A stretch of 24,843 nucleotides of DNA from Chromera velia (Eukaryota > Sar > Chromeraceae): assembly GCA_018398765.1 (NCBI GenBank), contig JAHBMJ010000871.1, positions 1 to 24,843 of the forward strand, in the 5' to 3' direction. Below, one piece after another: positions 8,280-18,650 of the stretch. The stretch's first letter is position 1; each line of letters opens with the position of its first letter. The notes under the pieces were generated by a model, which ran no database searches, had not been told where the DNA came from, and was given only the letters and a program-made list of their open reading frames with translations. Both the position numbers and the translations under genes were made by a program.

Positions 8280-9145
8280 GCTTATAATATTATCTTGAAA
8301 AAAAATGTTATATACACGGCCTAGGCCTTAAAATATCTCAAAAAACCATTAAATTTGACTATAATTGTACAAAATACGATAAAAAAATATATATCACACA
8401 AAAAACTATAAAAATCAGCAATACTTTTACTAATTTCATCAGTGATACATGAATGAATTATTCATTCATTCATCCAACATTCAACCTAACACATCATTCA
8501 CTGCCTGAGTCTTCAGGGCCGGAATTTGCAAAGTTATCGAGACGACAAAGCTCTCAGTCATCCTGATGGGCGCCCCTACAGGCAGCCACGCGAAGACTTC
8601 CAACAGAAGACTCCAAGACGGAGTTGCTCGCAGGAGCATCCGGGTATACAACGATATCGGGCATGCAACTGAAAAGGAGGCGGCAGGTAAGATACAAGAG
8701 GATAAGTTGCTAACAGGGAGGAAAGCCGAAGGAGGAATAAATGACTTTCTGGATATGTACACAAATTCTGTGAGGAAGATGGGAGGATCAAAAAAGAATT
8801 GGCAAGAGAAACTGACCAACGCACGTTCAAGTTTTTTTTTTCTCCCTGTTGTATGGTAGCAGATTCTTGAACGTACGTTTAGATTTTTTTTTTCTGAATT
8901 TCGTACACGTGACATACCTGAACAACACGTGACACACCTTTGCATGACTCGCGGCCGCGACTGCGCTGCCCTCTGAAATATTGCGCAGTTGCCCTCCGAG
9001 CCTGCACGTCGTTGTCAGGGCTCCATGAATAAGCCCCGAGAAAAACACCGTACAGAAACTTCAGAAGCATGCCGGGGCCACGGTTTCTGGGGCTGTGTGG
9101 TGCTTCGTAAAGGCAGCGCGTCGTGTTGCGTGTGAGATAAATTTT
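8280..9145. other. Non-coding stretch with short inverted repeats; one unsupported ORF
   Basis: At 8449-8469 there is a near-perfect palindrome (ATGAATGAAT, one base, ATTCATTCAT). ACGTTCAAG 8823-8831 pairs with CTTGAACGT 8866-8874, and each arm is adjacent to a T run. An ATG at 8566 opens a lysine-rich plus-strand ORF of 97 codons to 8859. Its sequence matches nothing I recognise and an equally long ORF lies on the other strand. A consensus-like donor (CAG|GTAAGA, about 8690) lies within it, but I cannot show a spliced product. Confidence 0.3.
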
Positions 9146-9310
9146 AGCGGCACGAAATAGTGCCGCCGCTCAAAAATCCTAAGTTGAAATTAAGTGCCGC
9201 TTAAAAATTCAATCTTAAAAAATGTTTTCAAGAGCAGCTTGGAGTGTTGGGGGGATAACATATATATAGTGATAAGTGATAAGTGATTTAGTGGTGCCCT
9301 TCAAAGTTGA
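9146..9310. repeat. Hairpin and second copy of the GTGCYGCTYAAAAATT repeat
   Basis: AGCGGCAC 9146-9153 pairs with GTGCCGC 9160-9166 across a 6-base loop. Immediately after, 9194-9220 repeats the motif seen at 8083-8109. A GATAAGT triplet-like tandem lies at about 9271-9290. The two copies, about 1.1 kb apart in the same orientation, might mark the edges of a non-autonomous element. Confidence 0.5.
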
Positions 9311-9780
9311 GCACTGTCGCCATTTTGTCTTGTAGAGGTCGCCTCCACAAATAGCAGAGGGGTGTACCTCATCACTGAGGCTCAGACCACACCCCGTGGC
9401 CCGCCTGGTTTCCTAGGCTGCTAACAAAAAACAATCTGTCTATGCTTTATATGCTGTGGTCAATGGGCTGCTCAGAAGGGCTAGCAGAAAGGACTGTTCC
9501 AAAAATCGATCCAATGACACAGGACGAAAGGACACTTTGGCTTTGTGCACACCCTCTTTCTATTCTTCTCTCAGCAATTTTTCCTTCTCCTTCCTTCAAG
9601 CTTCAGCTATCTACCTGCTTCTATCGCCTCCAAGATGGTTACGACTTCGATTCATAACCACAAACCACCCATATAATCTTACCGTCTAACCCAACTTATC
9701 TATGCCGGCCTCCTGGCCCTTTCTAATCCATACCTGCACACCTACTACCAATAATCCCACACACACAGATAATATTGGTA
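9310..9780. other. Non-coding stretch, nothing recognised
   Basis: Short ORFs occur (for example 9442-9657) but none has recognisable domains or protein-like composition. The sequence becomes pyrimidine-rich and then AT-rich toward 9780. Confidence 0.4.
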
Positions 9781-10900
9781 TCTGTATTCTTCTTTTTGTA
9801 CATTATATGAGGGCAAATTCCCGGGCAATATCCAAAACCTTAATCCTATGTTATACTAGATGTTATATCCCATCGTATTAATTCTAGATCATATAATAAT
9901 AATTTTAGTAGTAATTTTGCATAATTATATTTAAAAATGACATCTTGATCTGTATATTATTAGCAATCAATCCTAGCAAACAATCAATAGTATAATATAC
10001 TAGTAGTTGTGAACAAATAGAGAATAGCTAGGAGAATGGGGTTAATTAAAATTATTAAAATAACAATTAACAAATAATTATAAATAATATATTATTACCA
10101 AGCAATCTCAATCATTGCTAACCAAACAACGCTAAAAACGATCGAGTCGGATCGATGTCTGCAACTAGCTATCTGCAATATGAGTTTATTTCAGTCAATC
10201 AATAATTGAGACAGTAGTAAACATTACTGGCGTGTAGCATCTACACTGTCTGCATAAGAATAACGGCTCTAGAATAGTAACGAGGCGGCCGTCAGGCCGC
10301 TAAGTTACGGTTTTTTAGTAACTGAAGCTTTAAAATAGTGAATTACGGAAAAACAATTCCATATCATAGGATTAAATAGGATGGGCTAAAGGATAGCTAG
10401 GAGGATAGGATTAATGATTAGAAGATTGGCCTCTTGCCCCAATTGATTGATTGATAGGTTCCGCACAAGGCCTTCTCGCTATGTCTATCTGTTGCCAGAG
10501 CTAGCAGGGCCGCGATACTCATATTGCACTGATTGCAGCAAAGATTGCATATAGTATGTTTAATGTAAGAACTCTGTCTTTATATCAATATTTGCTCAAA
10601 TTTCTAAGAACTTTAAACTTTTTTTATGCACTACAGATCATAAGAAAAGGTTTCAAAAGTTTAAAATTACGGTCTATATATATTTTTATAGAATAAAGTT
10701 AGTACGTAGTCTGTAACGTAGAATCTAGAGAAGTATAAATTCTTTAGTAAAACCCACTAAAATATTTTAAATTTTATTATTAAAATTCTAAGGTTAAATT
10801 TTACTATTATAATTCCATTAAATTTCTGGGGAATCTAGTGGGGAATTTAACTTGGTCTTGTAAAGTACGGATCTACAGAATTCCCATACAACATTGTTTC
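9780..10900. other. AT-rich island with no ORF
   Basis: About 1.1 kb of markedly AT-rich sequence without any ORF of 60 codons on either strand, unlike the flanks. It contains GC-rich islets, notably the hairpin at 10277-10308, and many near-repeats of GATTGATTGAT- and TAATTATA-type words. It could be a replication or matrix-attachment region, an old organellar insertion or a decayed element; the sequence alone does not decide. Confidence 0.5.
10277..10308. other. Strong two-stage hairpin followed by a T run
   Basis: GTAAC 10277-10281 pairs with GTTAC 10304-10308. Inside this, GCGGCC 10285-10290 pairs with GGCCGC 10295-10300 around the loop GTCA, leaving a symmetric 3x3 internal loop (GAG/TAA). 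GGTTTTTT follows directly. The shape is that of an intrinsic terminator, but no transcribed gene leads into it. Confidence 0.75.
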
Positions 10901-12137
10901 CCTTCCGTCTTTTAGTCCGTCAACATCTAGGAAAGAAGACCTAACAACAAAGGAGCGCACAGTATTTAAAGGAAGAATGAGAAAGAGACTCATACGTCGA
11001 CTTTTGCTTTTGCATTACATCAATTTGCATGACGGCGGACCTTTTTCCTTGATTTATTGGATTTATACTTTTGTGTGAGGGGTATTAGAAGGGGGTGCAG
11101 GCAGCATTGAGATCAGGAAGACTTTACAATAAAGAAGATTGTTTAAATGGTTTGGTTTCCATGAATACATAGATTTTATTTGGGGAGTACGGTGGGGTCT
11201 AGGGTGGAGTTTGTGATCGATAAATTCATTCAGCACCTTTATGCTGCGAACAGGGGTGTGGGAGGCGGGGCTGGGGGAAAAAAGAATGCATTGGGGAGGG
11301 GGTATGCACATCGATTTTACTCAGCCCTGTCTGCAAATAATGGGAGAGACGGACTGTTTGTGGTCACGCCGATTATGGTTGTTGCAGAGTCCCAGATGGA
11401 GTAACAGGATGTGGAGATGGCGTACATACAGTTTTAAGTGCTAAAGTGGAACGTTGTTGGGGTGAGGAGCTAGAAGACTGAAAGGGAAGTCCATTTGGAG
11501 AGTGAGATCGATTAGCATAGGGAAGGGGGGAGCGGGAAGGGAAGGAGACTTTGGAGCACCTAAAAGGTCTGCAAGATTAGCTGCTAGATGGAGTGGAGTT
11601 TTGGTCTATACAGAAAAGTTGTTTGCACGCTGATCAGGAGCCAAGAAAAAGACAGAAACCAACCAGCAAAGTAAAGAAGAAGCAAGAGAGACAAAGTTAA
11701 CTGAGAGTAGGAAGCCAAGAGTGATGATACCATAGATGAGGTACGTGAAAGAGAAAGGAACCCTCTCTTTTTCATCTTCACATCTTTCTACCTCTCCCGT
11801 TCCCTCTCCCTCCCCCCTCCCCTTTCTCTCTTAATTTCTCTTCCTTCTTCGCTCCCTTCTTTATCCCACTCTCCCTCTGTTCCTCGATTACGGAGTCCCC
11901 CCCTCTCTCCTTCTCAGCTTGCTCCTATTCTGATCGAAGCCACCGGAGCAGAAATGTTAGAGAGAGCTCCACCTCGAGCACGCTTTGTTAGGAGGGAATG
12001 CAGAGGCTCAGCTTCTTCCTCAAAGTGTCTCAAGGCGGTGGTCGGCTTCTAGTTGGAGTCCTTCTTGGGGACCCTGCGATGGGGATCAGCCTCCATGGTC
12101 TCAACCATCTCCTGTACGAGGGAACTTGAGGAAAAGA
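10901..12137. other. Non-coding stretch, no supported gene
   Basis: ORFs of up to 82 codons occur on both strands without recognisable motifs. A long pyrimidine-rich stretch lies at about 11760-11920. Nothing else structured was seen. Confidence 0.4.
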
Positions 12138-12625
12138 ACCCCAAGTAGAGTGAGAAACAAGGTAAAAAAATAAGGAAGAGTCGAGAATAGGGTGTGACCC
12201 TCTGATGTGAAGTGCAGCGAGGCCTAATTATGTCTGAATAAATCTGTTGGTCTGTTTCTGCTTGTTTTCATTCCTTCCTTTTTGCTTTTCCGTTGCTTTT
12301 CTTCTTTCCCTCTTCTTTCCTTGGTTCCTGCTCTGGAGTTCCTTCTCATGCTTAAACGGGTTTCTATCGGCTCATGTCTGCATGTTACTGTTACAGTAGC
12401 CTGTGCGAGTGAGTGAGTGAGTGAGTGAGTGAGTGGGTGAGTGAGTGTGTGTATGTGTATGTGTGTGTGTGTGTGTGTGTGTATGTGTGTATATGTGTGT
12501 GTGTGTATGTGTATATGTATATGTGTATATGTGTATGTGTGTGTGTATGTATGTGTGTGTGTGTGTATGTGTATGTGTCTGTGTGTGTTGGGGGTGGAGA
12601 GGAAACGAAAGATGTATGACTGTCA
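12138..12625 (+). repeat. Dispersed repeat, copy A, with internal GAGT and GT satellites
   Basis: About 260 bp of unique-looking sequence from ACCCCAAGTAGAG onward, then (GAGT)n from about 12408, then a long (GT)n interrupted by AT steps to about 12588, then GTTGGGGGTGGAGAGGAAACG. The same order occurs in copy B at 14280-14680, with the unique part about 90 percent identical by eye. Copy A is longer because its GT tract has expanded. Confidence 0.9.
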
Positions 12626-14039
12626 GTTCAGAATTCAACAAACGATTTTTCTGCGGTTCGAAGGCATGAGAGGAATGAAGACACAGCGTGCCGCCTTTGA
12701 CTGCAGAACTTTTAACTCATATGCAGTCAATCGATTGCCGTTAGTCTATCCACTTCGTGGCGCACACCCTCGCCGGCATGCTCTCAGTGATGATCGTCAC
12801 TACAGCCGCCATGCCTCGTGAGCTAAGAGTGTCTTGCCGCGGGAATCAGATGTTGGACCTCCGCTTGCCGCCCTCATTTCTCTCTCACCTCTTTCCGCCC
12901 CCCTTCTGTCGATCGATCTGTGCTTCCTTTCTCCCCCTTCTTCGATCGATCTTTTGTTTTCCTCGTGCATGCTTCCCCTCTTCTCCTGTTTTCCTGGCCA
13001 TCTCTTGTCGTAGCAGTTGAGGTTCACGTGGGTGCGTCTCCTCGTACTGTCCTGCAAGAACGGAAAGACGATGGAAGAAGAGCATCATTCTAAAAAGCAC
13101 CGATCCCTCTCAAGTCAACCAGAGCGATGTGGAAGCAGAAAGAAGCAGCGAGCAATTAAGCAAGCAAGCAAAAGCAAATGGTTGATCGAAACTGCCGAAT
13201 ATACCCCCATAACAAACACTCACACTCAAAATAACATTCAAGAAGCACAGCACAAGTACTTCAAGCCATTCCCCGCATACTCTCCATACCTACCGCCCCT
13301 CTCCTTCTGTAAACAAGTCAAACGGCCGGAGCCGAAGAGACTTACAGCACGCTACTGAGAAAGGTCGAGCAGACTCATAGTCAAACCAACTGACTCTCTG
13401 CACACTTGATACTTAACACGACGCTTGACGTTGCGCAATAATAAAAACAGACACCTCGCATTCCACGCATGCCGACAAGCCTACGAACTGACCTAAAGGA
13501 AAGTCCAAGCCGCCTCCAGAAGGTGCGTGACTTTGTTTGTTCCGATCGACTGACCGTCCGGTCAGCCCGGGCGAAGGGGTCAAGGTCCTGCTATCTGAAG
13601 GTCTGATTCAGAAGGTTGACGTTGAACCTCGCACCAACCCTGCACACACGTATGCATGCACTCGCACCCTCCCTATTCTCCCTTTCGCTCCGTCCTGACT
13701 TGGAGAACTCTTCCACATGAATCTGCTTGGCAATATGCACACCCCCATGTACACAGGCCCTTTCTTAGTTAGCACTTCATCCATCCATCCATTTATCCAC
13801 TAGTCCATCCATCTATGCACTCATGCACCAAATGCCATGCAGATTGAATGATTGGTTCAAGAAAGACAGAGAGGCGAAAAGGGGTCTGGATGCGTTCGAA
13901 CAAACGTGGTAGATCCTTATCCTTTTGTATGTTCGTTCTTCTCTCTCGCTCTCCATTAGTCTCTTCGCTCATTTTATCTCTGGTAGCGCGTCGATCCGAC
14001 CGGCTGGGCAAGGCCCTAGGCAAGGCTGACTAGCTGTCC

Positions 14040-14041
<2 letters not shown>
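12626..14041. other. Non-coding stretch, no supported gene
   Basis: Several ORFs of 60-113 codons exist, but none has domain-like sequence and they overlap on both strands. The segment contains CCATCCATC-type short repeats near 13780-13815. Confidence 0.4.
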
Positions 14042-14073
<32 letters not shown>

Positions 14074-14120
14074 GTGTGTGTGTGTGTGTATATGTGTATG
14101 TATGTGTGTATGTATGCATG
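14042..14120. repeat. (CT)n and (GT)n/(GTAT)n microsatellites
   Basis: A CT run at about 14044-14073 passes into GT and then GTATGTAT repeats to about 14118. Confidence 0.85.
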
Positions 14121-14279
14121 CACCTGTCAGGTCACGTCGAGAGCTCATGGCAAGTCCATCCCGGTAGACCCAGGCGAGAGGGAAAACCTCTCCCGGCCGT
14201 CCGTTTCCGCCGACTTGCCTCCATCCCAGCTCGAGACTAGCTCATATCACCGGACCCTTCGTGCGAAAGGGCGAATGGC

Positions 14280-14605
14280 ACCCCAAGTGGAGCGAGAAAG
14301 AAGGTAAAAAATAAGAAAGAGTCAAGAATAGGGTGTAACCTTCTGATGTGAAGTGCAGCAAGGCCCAATTACGTCTGGATGAATCTGTTGGTCTGTCTCT
14401 GCTTGTTTTCATTCCTTCCTTTTTGCTTTTCCGTTGCTCTACTTCTTTTCCTCTTCTTTCCTTGGCTCCTGCTCTGGAGTTCCTTCTCATGCTTGAACAG
14501 GCTTCTATCGGCTCATGTCTGCATACATCCTGTGTGAGTGAGTGAGTGAGTGAGTGAGTGAGTGAGTGACTGAGTGAGTGGGTGAGTGAGTGGGTGAGTG
14601 AGTGA

Positions 14606-14643
<38 letters not shown>

Positions 14644-14680
14644 TGGAGGTGGAGAGGAGACGAAAGACGTACGACCGTCA
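14280..14680 (+). repeat. Dispersed repeat, copy B
   Basis: Direct-orientation copy of 12138-12625, offset by 2142 bp at its left edge. Identity stops abruptly upstream of ACCCCAAG in both copies. The GAGT array is longer here (about 14534-14612) and the GT array shorter. The right edge is near CGTCA at 14680. Confidence 0.9.
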
Positions 14681-15078
14681 TTAAGTTCCAAAAGAACTCG
14701 AAAGCATTAAGCGTGAGGGCCTTTCCCCGAGCCACTCATCCCCATTCACGGGACTAATAAAAACGTTGAGCTTTTTGAAAATCCTCGTCTTCCCCATCAC
14801 TAGTAGATCTCGCGGCTCTCAGCATGTCTGCGTTATAAGCACAGACAGGTATGTGAAGAAGCATATGTAAAGGTACGTAAACAGACAGAGTCGAGAACAA
14901 CCAGCCCCCGCCTCAGACCCCAGACTCATACAGACAGCGGCGCAAAGAAGACAACACGCAGGTACGCAGATAAGCAAACCAACAAAGAGTGTTGACCAGA
15001 TGCAACTATCTTCTCTTTGCCCTTCTCGAAAAGCTTGTCTTTCTCTGACTCTCTCATTTCCTCACTCTTATGTTAACA
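14681..15078. other. Non-coding stretch, nothing recognised
   Basis: Short sequence between the dispersed repeat and the CA/GA satellite, without ORF or structure of note. Confidence 0.4.
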
Positions 15079-15264
15079 TACACATACATACACACACACA
15101 CACACATACCCACACACACACACACACACACACATACACACACACACACACACACACATACACATACACACACACACATACACATACACACATAGACACA
15201 CACATACACACAGAGAGAGAGAGAGAGAAGAGACAGAAGAGAGAGAGAAAAAAGAGAGAGAGAA

Positions 15265-15325
<61 letters not shown>

Positions 15326-15350
15326 AAGAGAGAGAGTGAGAGAGAAACAA
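15079..15350. repeat. (CA)n followed by (GA)n microsatellite
   Basis: CA repeats with TA interruptions run to about 15212, then GA repeats with occasional CA and AA interruptions to about 15345. The apparent ORFs across it are only His-Thr or Arg-Glu repeats and are not genes. Confidence 0.95.
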
Positions 15351-16470
15351 AAGTAGGAGACAACGTGAGATGAGAAATGAAAGCGAAAACAAAAGCAATC
15401 GGGAGCTTAAAGCATGCAGACGCACTGCAGAACAGCTAGCTATAGTGAAAACTAAAATGTGAATGCAAAAACCGTATCAGAAAGAAATTCAGACAACAAA
15501 TGATCGATGTTGGTAATGCACAAAGTAGATTAAGTATTCTAAGATGTAGTACCCTCACTCAATCAAACTGTTGGGGTGGGAATAACGGTTGAAAAGGATC
15601 AGAACAAGATTAGGGGAAAGCAAAAGAAATCTCTGCTCACTCTGATATTTGTCTCATACTTTACTGCCACAGAGAAGGCGCGCTGAGCCACACCTCTTCC
15701 GTTAATCACAAAGGTGACTTTATCAGCATCTGTCGAGTGCTCATGTGTGTAGTAGTATAGCTTTCTCTTCGGTGCTCCGGGCTTCTAATTTTTCTTTTAT
15801 AGCATTGGCAAACAGACAGACGCCGCTTTCCTCAGGTACTGGATCAACTGCACGTAAAGTTGAAAAAGACATGCAGAAAGAGTAAAAATATGTAAAAACT
15901 TGAATTCAGAATCTTCTGTTTTACCTTTATCGTTTCTCTTTTTTAAAAATTTGGTGGACTTTTAAACAAAGTGAGAGGCTCTCTTCAACTTTCCTTGACC
16001 AAGTAAATCTTTACATAGGAGTCTGATGAACTATTTTTTTGTATAAGAAAGACAAAGAGAGAACTAAATGAGGGAAGAATGTTCGCATATTTGTCGGTGT
16101 GATTCGGTGTGTACATTGATGTGCATATATAGAACATGTAAGTATAATCTTCATGATTTTTTTTTACCTGCGTATTTGTACAATGCACACGCACATTCTG
16201 ATCTGTACCACTGATAGGGCTTGTGATCTGACCAGCCCCACTGCATACTCACCCCCCTGTACCTACCTCCTACCCTAGGCCTAGCCTACCTCAGGGTCCT
16301 TTTCCAAATAGTTCGTCTATTATATTCTGTACTTTGGCTCTCGTTTCAAGCTGAATTTTTCCCTAGTCTGTAGTCTCAAGTGCGTTTCCGGATATAAAAG
16401 CCGCCTGAGCAAACGGATCTATGCATAGAAGCAGCGCCATAACGCTGTAACTGCATGCACAGCACATACA
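15351..16470. other. Non-coding stretch, no supported gene
   Basis: No ORF with protein-like content. Composition is mixed and mildly AT-rich, with nothing further recognised. Confidence 0.4.
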
Positions 16471-16500
16471 GGGGGGAGGGAAGGGGGCGGGGGGGGGAGG
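16471..16500 (+). other. G-quadruplex-capable G run
   Basis: Four G tracts of at least three bases (6, 3, 5 and 9 G) separated by 1-2 bases on the plus strand meet the usual intramolecular quadruplex rule. Confidence 0.75.
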
Positions 16501-16566
16501 AACATGCACTGCAAGCGGCTGCCAACATATAATCATGCCCATATAATGTTTACTATCATTCTAACC

Positions 16567-17010
16567 GTCACCCGTTCACAATCAAGCACAGCAGCTAAGA
16601 AAAGCAATTCTGGCTATTACCGCGCAGACGCTCTCCTTTTGCTCACAGAAACGCAGATGAAGAGGCAGACGACAGTACATGCGGTCACCCGTTCACAATC
16701 AAGCACAGCAGCTAAGAAAAGCAATTCTGGCTGTTAGCACACAGATGCTCTCCCTTTGCTCACATAGACGCAGACGAAGAGGCAGACGACAGTACACGCG
16801 GTCACCCGTTCACAATCAAGTATGGTAGCTGAGAAAAGCAATTATGGCTGTTAGCATGCAGACGCTCTCCCTTCGCTCACACAAACGCAGACGAAGAGGC
16901 AGACGACAGTACATGCGGTCACCCGTTCACAATCACGCACAGCAACTGACAAAAGCAATTCTGGCTGTTAGTGTGTAGACGCTCTCCCTTTTCGCATACG
17001 CAGGCATAGA
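16567..17010. repeat. 117-bp minisatellite, about 3.8 copies
   Basis: Units begin with GTCACCCGTTCACAATCA at 16567, 16684, 16801 and 16918, exactly 117 bp apart, the last truncated. Copies differ by scattered substitutions and no indels. The unit is 39 codons long, so one frame persists. The first unit is open in the frame of ATG 16504, but the next units carry TAG at the same place (TGTTAG against TATTAC in copy 1). Present coding is therefore unlikely. Confidence 0.95.
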
Positions 17011-17689
17011 AGTGATAAAGAAAGAGACAACTTTGTTTGCGATTACTCAATCGTTCATAGCGCTGGGCGGACGGGCAGCAAACTGCAGCAGAAAGCTATT
17101 GGGCTAAGCTTTGCTGTAGGGAAACCTTTTGTCGGTCACAGTCTTGATTTTTTCCTGCAGTGGCAGTTCGAGCGGAGCGTAGCAGAGTCTCGAATTGAGG
17201 TCCAGTCAGAACGAACGGGCATGCGTGAAGCGGGCCGGCCGGGCCCGGACTCAGGGACCCAGAAGCCGGAAGGATAACATAGATGTACATGCGCAGGCGC
17301 GGACGGACGCAGCAGGGAAAGAGAAAAAAAAGGGAAATCAGCGGAGACTGCATAGAAATCATGAAAAAAGCGAAGAAGAGGTCTCCTTTCACAGACTCTC
17401 CTCTGTCAAAAGAGAAGTCGTAGTAATCCGATCGGCGAGCGAACGTTTTTCTCCCGCCCACCCTCCCGAGGAACGATTGTATCCGGTCTATATCCCAGCC
17501 TGGAAATATGCTACCTAGTCGTTCTTTGGTTGGGATCACATATCCCTGCGATACACGGCGGCAGGTGTTTGCGGGGGGTGGTAGGCTCGTGCCTGCTCAG
17601 ATTACTAGCTTAGCCTATATGGTGGAGCCGGAGATCCGGGAGGGTGCATATTGACTAGAGCCGGCTAAAACCGGACTCTAAACAAACGG
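17011..17689. other. Non-coding stretch with a small hairpin
   Basis: ORFs at 17195-17518 (plus) and 17096-17539 (minus) overlap each other and have no recognisable motif. TAGAGCCGG and CCGGACTCTA (about 17656-17680) form a hairpin with one bulged base. Confidence 0.35.
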
Positions 17690-17976
17690 TCAGGGTAGAA
17701 AGGCAGGAAGGACAATGGAACGGTAGACCGTGTGGAGTTTGGAGACATGTATCATTCCAACTTGCTTGAGTCCCTCCTTGTTCGCCTTTTCAATCACCGC
17801 CCTCAGGGCCAGCGAGTTTGCCTGTGTTGCCAGCTCCTCCAGTTGCCTCTCTGTTGCCGCTTTTCTAGCTTATGCATCCTTAAGTTTTTTCTCTCTGTCT
17901 TGGAGGTGCTGTTACGCCAAATTTCTCTCTTTCACGGCCATGTTTGGGTTCTTTTCGGCCTGTAGTTCCAGATGTA
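17690..17976 (-). pseudogene. Relic of a coiled-coil protein gene
   Basis: The minus strand, read from about 17971 down to TGA 17692-17690, gives strongly helix-forming sequence rich in Glu, Lys, Gln, Ala and Leu: NPNMAVKERNLA, then QHLQDREKKLKDA, then ARKAATERQLEELATQANSL. Leucine spacing is heptad-like, as in coiled coils. Two in-frame TAA codons (plus-strand 17912-17914 and 17870-17872) break it, each where a charged or polar residue would fit the heptads. No larger domain is recognisable and no start was found, so it looks like a fragment of a decayed gene or of an element's accessory protein. Plus-strand ORFs over the same bases are its shadows. Confidence 0.6.
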
Positions 17977-18647
17977 CACACATATATAGAGGGAGGAACA
18001 AGTGCAGATCGACAAGCAGATACGCAAGGCAGGAATTAATCTAGTCGCGCTATGTATGCATGCAAATATTTTACACATCGCGCGGTGTGCGCACGGTACT
18101 TCTATGAACCGTTCTGACACCTTCATGTATTGGCATACATGATTGCGCCACAATTTCACTACTCATTTGATAGAAATTAGGTTTCATTACTAACACTAGT
18201 CCTAATTAATATATTAGAAATCAAAGTCTAATTCTTTATCACTTTTCTAACTTCTAAATTTTATTATTTTTCTATTGTTTCTCTAACAATTTTTTAAATA
18301 TTTTTTTGAGGGAATATAATGATTAAATTCGATTTACATACTTTTCGATTTACACACAGAGTTTACACACATACCAAATTCTAAATTAAATGATAAATGT
18401 TTTGAATCAAACTGATTCAATCAAGTTAAATTCATTTTATTTTACTTTTTTTTCCGCAAATAATATAAAGTATATCACAGTCTATGCATCGCACATACTC
18501 ACATAGACATCATCCAGATAGACATGCACCTGCACATACACTCACAACGGTAGACTAAAACAAAATATAATTTAAATATTAAAAAGTTTGAGACATCTCT
18601 CTACATCTCTCCTAAGAGACATCTATACAATCCCCCCCCCCCCCTTT
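17977..18647. other. AT-rich non-coding stretch
   Basis: Sequence from about 18160 to 18620 is AT-rich with long A and T runs and no ORF. It ends in a run of C at about 18632-18644. Confidence 0.45.
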
Positions 18648-18650
18648 NNN
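18648..18650. other. Assembly gap (NNN) between C homopolymers
   Basis: Three N are flanked by C runs, and TTT occurs on both sides in the same order (C run, TTT, NNN, C run, TTT). The two sides may be the same homopolymer entered twice. Confidence 0.9.

Noticed and set aside
12372-12821. ORFs on both strands of Cys/Val/Tyr or His/Thr repeats
   Set aside because: They are translations of GT/CA and GAGT satellites; no unique protein sequence.
15000-15425. Long His-Thr/Arg-Glu ORF and its Ser-Leu mirror
   Set aside because: Translation of the (CA)n(GA)n microsatellite in three frames.
17730-18044. Plus-strand Ser/Cys/Phe-rich ORF that could look like a membrane protein
   Set aside because: It is the reverse complement of the coiled-coil relic; Leu/Ser/Phe-rich antisense of Lys/Glu codons is a common artefact.
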